From Chara braunii (Eukaryota > Streptophyta > Charophyceae > Charales > Characeae): DNA of 20,388 nt. The DNA is taken from contig BFEA01000013.1 of assembly GCA_003427395.1 (NCBI GenBank), forward strand, positions 4,498,253 through 4,518,640. Reading direction: 5' to 3'. Below, piece after piece: positions 17,915 to 20,388 of the stretch (its first letter is position 1; each line of letters starts with the position of its first letter). A program made the position numbers and the translations under genes. The notes under the pieces are model-generated. The model searched no databases, had not been told where the DNA came from, and saw only the letters and a list, made by a program, of their open reading frames with translations.

Positions 17915-18802
17915 ATGAAATTCGGCAATGAAAATGACAGCAATGAAAATGACAGCAATTGGATCAACAGGCTCAGCAAAAGAGAAGGAACGAGGCCAAG
18001 TGGGGAGCAGATACCTAAAAAGAGAAAACTGTATGTGAGATATCTGTCCAAACAAATACTGGGCAGAGGAGCGAGAAAACCCGTATGCAGAGGACCCTCG
18101 CCTATCAAAAAAGGGAAAGGGGTATATATCTCATCAGGGAGTGAGAGCGAGGAAGAGACAATGAGCGTGGAAGAAAGGGATGTATGGGGAAGAGAAAAGG
18201 GCTAGAACCTCGTCGGGGAGGGGGTTGAAGACTGTAAACAGCATGAGCAAGGGTACGAGGAGGACGAAAAGAGGCAAGGTACGAATAGCGGTTGTGAAAA
18301 GGGGGAGGAAGAAAGAGAGAGCCTGCATAAAGAACGAAGCATCCACAACAGTTGTGAGAGGGGATACACGAACGTTGGGAAGGAACACGAAAAGAGGGCG
18401 GGCATTTCCTATAACTTGGACCCTGAAAACCTTACGGGTGAGTTCATCACCATACGAAGGGAAGAAGATAAGGACGAGAATGACAAGGTGCAGGAGGTCA
18501 TTGAGATTAGCAGTGGTGATGAAACAGAGGAGATCTCAAGGCCTAGAGGAGATAGGCGACCTTCCACAAGGAGGTCACAAGAAGGATCCTTCAGATGGGA
18601 AGATGAGTTTGGACCAACGCCCAGTCATTGGTTTGAGCAATGGGTTAGCGTGATCAAACATGACTTGATCATCAAGGCTAGAGAACTGATGGAGGCCGGA
18701 TTGACAGCTACACCCTTGGACTCTTACAATGAGAAGGAGTTGCAAGAACTTGCAGGAAGAAAGAGGGAAATCCTGGCCTCCGGCCTTGGAGCCAAGGGGT
18801 GA
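17915..18802 (+). pseudogene. 3' accessory frame: charged protein with PKKRK and two SIM-like motifs, one amber stop
   Basis: From ATG 17915 a single frame runs to the TGA at 18800, 295 codons, interrupted only by TAG at 18203. It starts with a perfect pentapeptide duplication (NENDSNENDS), then EQIPKKRKLYVRY, whose PKKRK equals the core of a classical monopartite nuclear localisation signal. Two motifs look like SUMO-interaction motifs, a hydrophobic core followed by Ser/acid: KGVYISSGSESEEE before the amber and VIEISSGDETEE in the second half. The C-terminus (DEFGPTPSHWFEQW, LIIKARELMEAG, YNEKELQELAGRKREIL) is predicted helical. The middle is very charged. Function unknown; role in nucleus or chromatin is inference. 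It may be an accessory gene of the upstream element or the 5' gene of another one. Confidence 0.6.
17927..17956 (+). repeat. Exact 15-bp tandem duplication
   Basis: AATGAAAATGACAGC occurs twice head to tail with no mismatch, encoding NENDS twice in the 3' accessory frame. Identical copies in an otherwise decayed region point to a recent slippage event. Confidence 0.9.
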
Positions 18803-19573
18803 ACGGAAAGGAAGGATGAACGGGGGACTAAGCAGTATAGGACAGATGACAACGCGGAAGACTAGACGCTATGAGCATTGAACAAAAGTTGTGTTTTTTT
18901 TTTTTTTTTTTTTTGCAATATTAAAGTGGCAAAGTTTGGCTAGTACGAATGAGCTTCCTAGGAATGAGTGGTACAAGGACTAGCCATAACTATGCCTCGA
19001 TGAGTTAGAAAACAATATTTTAAGTTACTTCCTAGATGAGTTACCTTCAAAAAATTATGTACGAAACGAGGACAAGCGGTATGGGGACGAGACTGCTTGG
19101 AATGGTTGTATTGTGAGCCTGAACGAGGCAAAGATTGCACCTTTGAAAAGAGATTATGATTTTGGATTGGCGAGCAAAGCAAGACATTGAGTGTCGGTCA
19201 AGTACAAGAGAGGTTAGAGGACCTGTGGGTAAAGAGGCGCGAGAACCCCTCTTCCCTAGGAGCCTAATTCAACTGAGTTATGAATGAGCCAAAAGTAGCA
19301 AGAAGCCTGAGAGGTCAGAAAGAGCGAAAATAGAAAGCATGTCCCTATCCTTCGCTATGGTTGAACGGCCGGGTGAGCTAATGCTGCTTGAGGTTGCAAG
19401 CCTCAACTCGAGCATTAAACGCTAATTTGTATGTGTGCATAAGGAACGTCAAACTGCATTGAAAAGGGATGAAAGATATCGCACACAAAAAACTATAAAA
19501 GATGGCCACCTTCCAACCTCTAAGCCAAAGATGGGATCCATGTCCTCGAGGCCCACCCCCTCGGTCGCTAATA
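18803..19573. other. Stretch without a gene, with a 21-T run
   Basis: About 770 bp with no supported coding region. T18894-T18914 is a run of 21 T, which could be the reversed A-tail of a retroposed sequence or simple slippage. Near 19387 TTGAGG..TTGCAAG..CCTCAA forms a small inverted repeat. The stretch lies between the end of the 3' accessory frame and the second gypsy element, so it may include LTR or leader sequence of either. The frame 19435-19653 opens with GTG, has no known domain and runs into the hairpin array. Confidence 0.5.
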
Positions 19574-19762
19574 TTGAAATGGAAAAGAACGACCCTAACA
19601 AGGTCGTTCGACTGGAATGGATAAGAGCGGCCCTAACAAGGCCGTTTGACTAGAATGGATAAGAACGGCCCTGACAAGATCATTCGACTGAAATGCAAAA
19701 GAATGACCCTGATAAGGTTGTTCGACCGGAAATGGTAAAAAATGGCCCCTGGAAAGCATCAT
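19574..19762 (+). repeat. 38-bp tandem repeat, each unit a stem-loop
   Basis: Four units, stems starting at 19587, 19625, 19663 and 19701 (exact 38-bp steps), plus a degenerate fifth near 19741. Each has an 8-nt arm, a 7-nt loop CT(A/G)A(C/T)AA and a second 8-nt arm. Unit 1 is GAACGACC/GGTCGTTC, perfectly paired. Unit 2 is GAGCGGCC/GGCCGTTT, paired with two G-T wobbles; its sixth position changed A to G and the partner T to C. Unit 4 is GAATGACC/GGTTGTTC, fully paired with two wobbles. Unit 3 has two mismatches. The array ends where the second gypsy frame opens. Confidence 0.88.
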
Positions 19763-20388
19763 TTGAAAATAGTTACTAGGGTCCCCTTTCATGATTGCTT
19801 GAGAAAAGTTGAGCTTAAGATCTGGAGTTTGCATTGCGGATTGGTGAAAAAGGAGAAACTAGAGGAACAGGTTTTTGTTGCCTATGTCAGGCCAGTGACT
19901 GAGCCTAAGAAAGAGAAGCCCGTAGACCCTGCTATTGCCAAATTGCTGGAAGAGTTTAAGGATTTAACTAAGCCGCCGACAGGCACGGTGCCGCGGCCCA
20001 TCCAGCACCGTATTGAGATAGAGCCTGGCAGTAGAACTCCTAAGGGTGCTGTATATAGGATGTCCCCGCGGGAGTTGGAAGAGCTACGAAAGCAATTGGA
20101 CGAGCTTCTCGAAAAGGGTTGGATTAGGCCCAGTTCGTCTCCTTTTGGAGCCCCTGTTCTCTTTGTCCCTAAGAAAGAGGGAGAGTTGAGGATGTGTATA
20201 GACTATAGGGGACTGAATGCTATTACAGTAAAGAATCCTGAGCCACTGCCTAGGATAGACGATCTCTTAGATCGAGTGCAGGGGGCGAAGTATTTTTCTA
20301 AGATAGATTTGAAGTCCGGATATCATCAAATAGAGGTGCATCCTGATGATCAGTATAAGACAGCCTTCCGGACTAGATATGGGCACTA
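19742..20388 (+). CDS. Second Ty3/gypsy pol, reverse transcriptase part, cut by window edge
   Basis: Frame 2 is open from the first codon after a TAA at 19736 to the window end with no stop; the first ATG is 19742. The first ~45 residues are unfamiliar, then comes [15 protein letters not shown], the usual helix ahead of RT, and RT blocks in order: [83 protein letters not shown] and motif [20 protein letters not shown], then TAFRTRYGH. The YxDD box lies beyond the edge. No damage is seen in the RT part. It is a different lineage from the first element (motif A DLKSGYHQ against DLYSGYNH) and probably younger. Whether ATG 19742 is the true start is unsure; RT is normally part of a longer polyprotein. 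Confidence 0.88.
   Translation, partial: MAPGKHHLKIVTRVPFHDCLRKVELKIWSLHCGLVKKEKLEEQVFVAYVRPVTEPKKEKPVDPAIAKLLEEFKDLTKPPTGTVPRPIQHRIEIEPGSRTPKGAVYRMSPRELEELRKQLDELLEKGWIRPSSSPFGAPVLFVPKKEGELRMCIDYRGLNAITVKNPEPLPRIDDLLDRVQGAKYFSKIDLKSGYHQIEVHPDDQYKTAFRTRYGH

Overview
The window looks like repeat-rich nuclear DNA of a eukaryote, most likely a streptophyte alga of the Chara type. The basis is two different Ty3/gypsy pol lineages whose wording resembles charophyte retroelements I know, long pyrimidine-rich tandem arrays, a (CT)n microsatellite and no compact gene order. The organism call is inference. I see no intact cellular gene, rRNA, tRNA or CRISPR.

Layout. 1-3.8 kb: a block of simple and tandem repeats, all pyrimidine-rich on the + strand: a TTC-rich tract, a ~171-bp repeat (about 3 copies), a 91-bp satellite (11 copies, almost perfect register), a 53-bp minisatellite (~16 copies) and a 171-bp (CT)n run with one undetermined base. 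3.8-6.6 kb: no convincing gene; LTR or leader-like sequence with a small tandem duplication and a weak primer-binding-site candidate. 6.6-10.15 kb: four tandem, strongly diverged copies of one ~240-residue protein module (here M1-M4), each broken by stops and frameshifts. I do not recognise the family. It only becomes visible when the frames are pieced together. 10.15-10.8 kb: a spacer with a perfect 10-bp hairpin. 10.8-17.46 kb: a decayed Ty3/gypsy gag-pol (gag, zinc knuckle, protease, RT, RNase H, integrase in that order) with about ten in-frame stops, several frameshifts and an AT-rich insert of ~98 bp. 17.46-17.91 kb: G/T-rich stretch with polypurine-tract candidates. 17.915-18.80 kb: a 295-codon frame, broken by one amber codon, for a charged protein with a PKKRK basic motif and two SUMO-interaction-like motifs. 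18.8-19.57 kb: no gene. 19.58-19.75 kb: a 38-bp tandem repeat in which each unit folds into a stem-loop. 19.74 kb to the edge: the start of a second, different and apparently intact gypsy pol.

How it fits together: modules, gag-pol and the 3' frame all lie on the + strand in one series, so they may be parts of one large element with accessory genes on both sides of gag-pol. I could not find a matching LTR pair by eye, so the element's ends are unknown. The main new observation is the four-copy module family. Next are the 38-bp hairpin array with a compensatory stem change and the 3' frame with nuclear/SUMO-type motifs.
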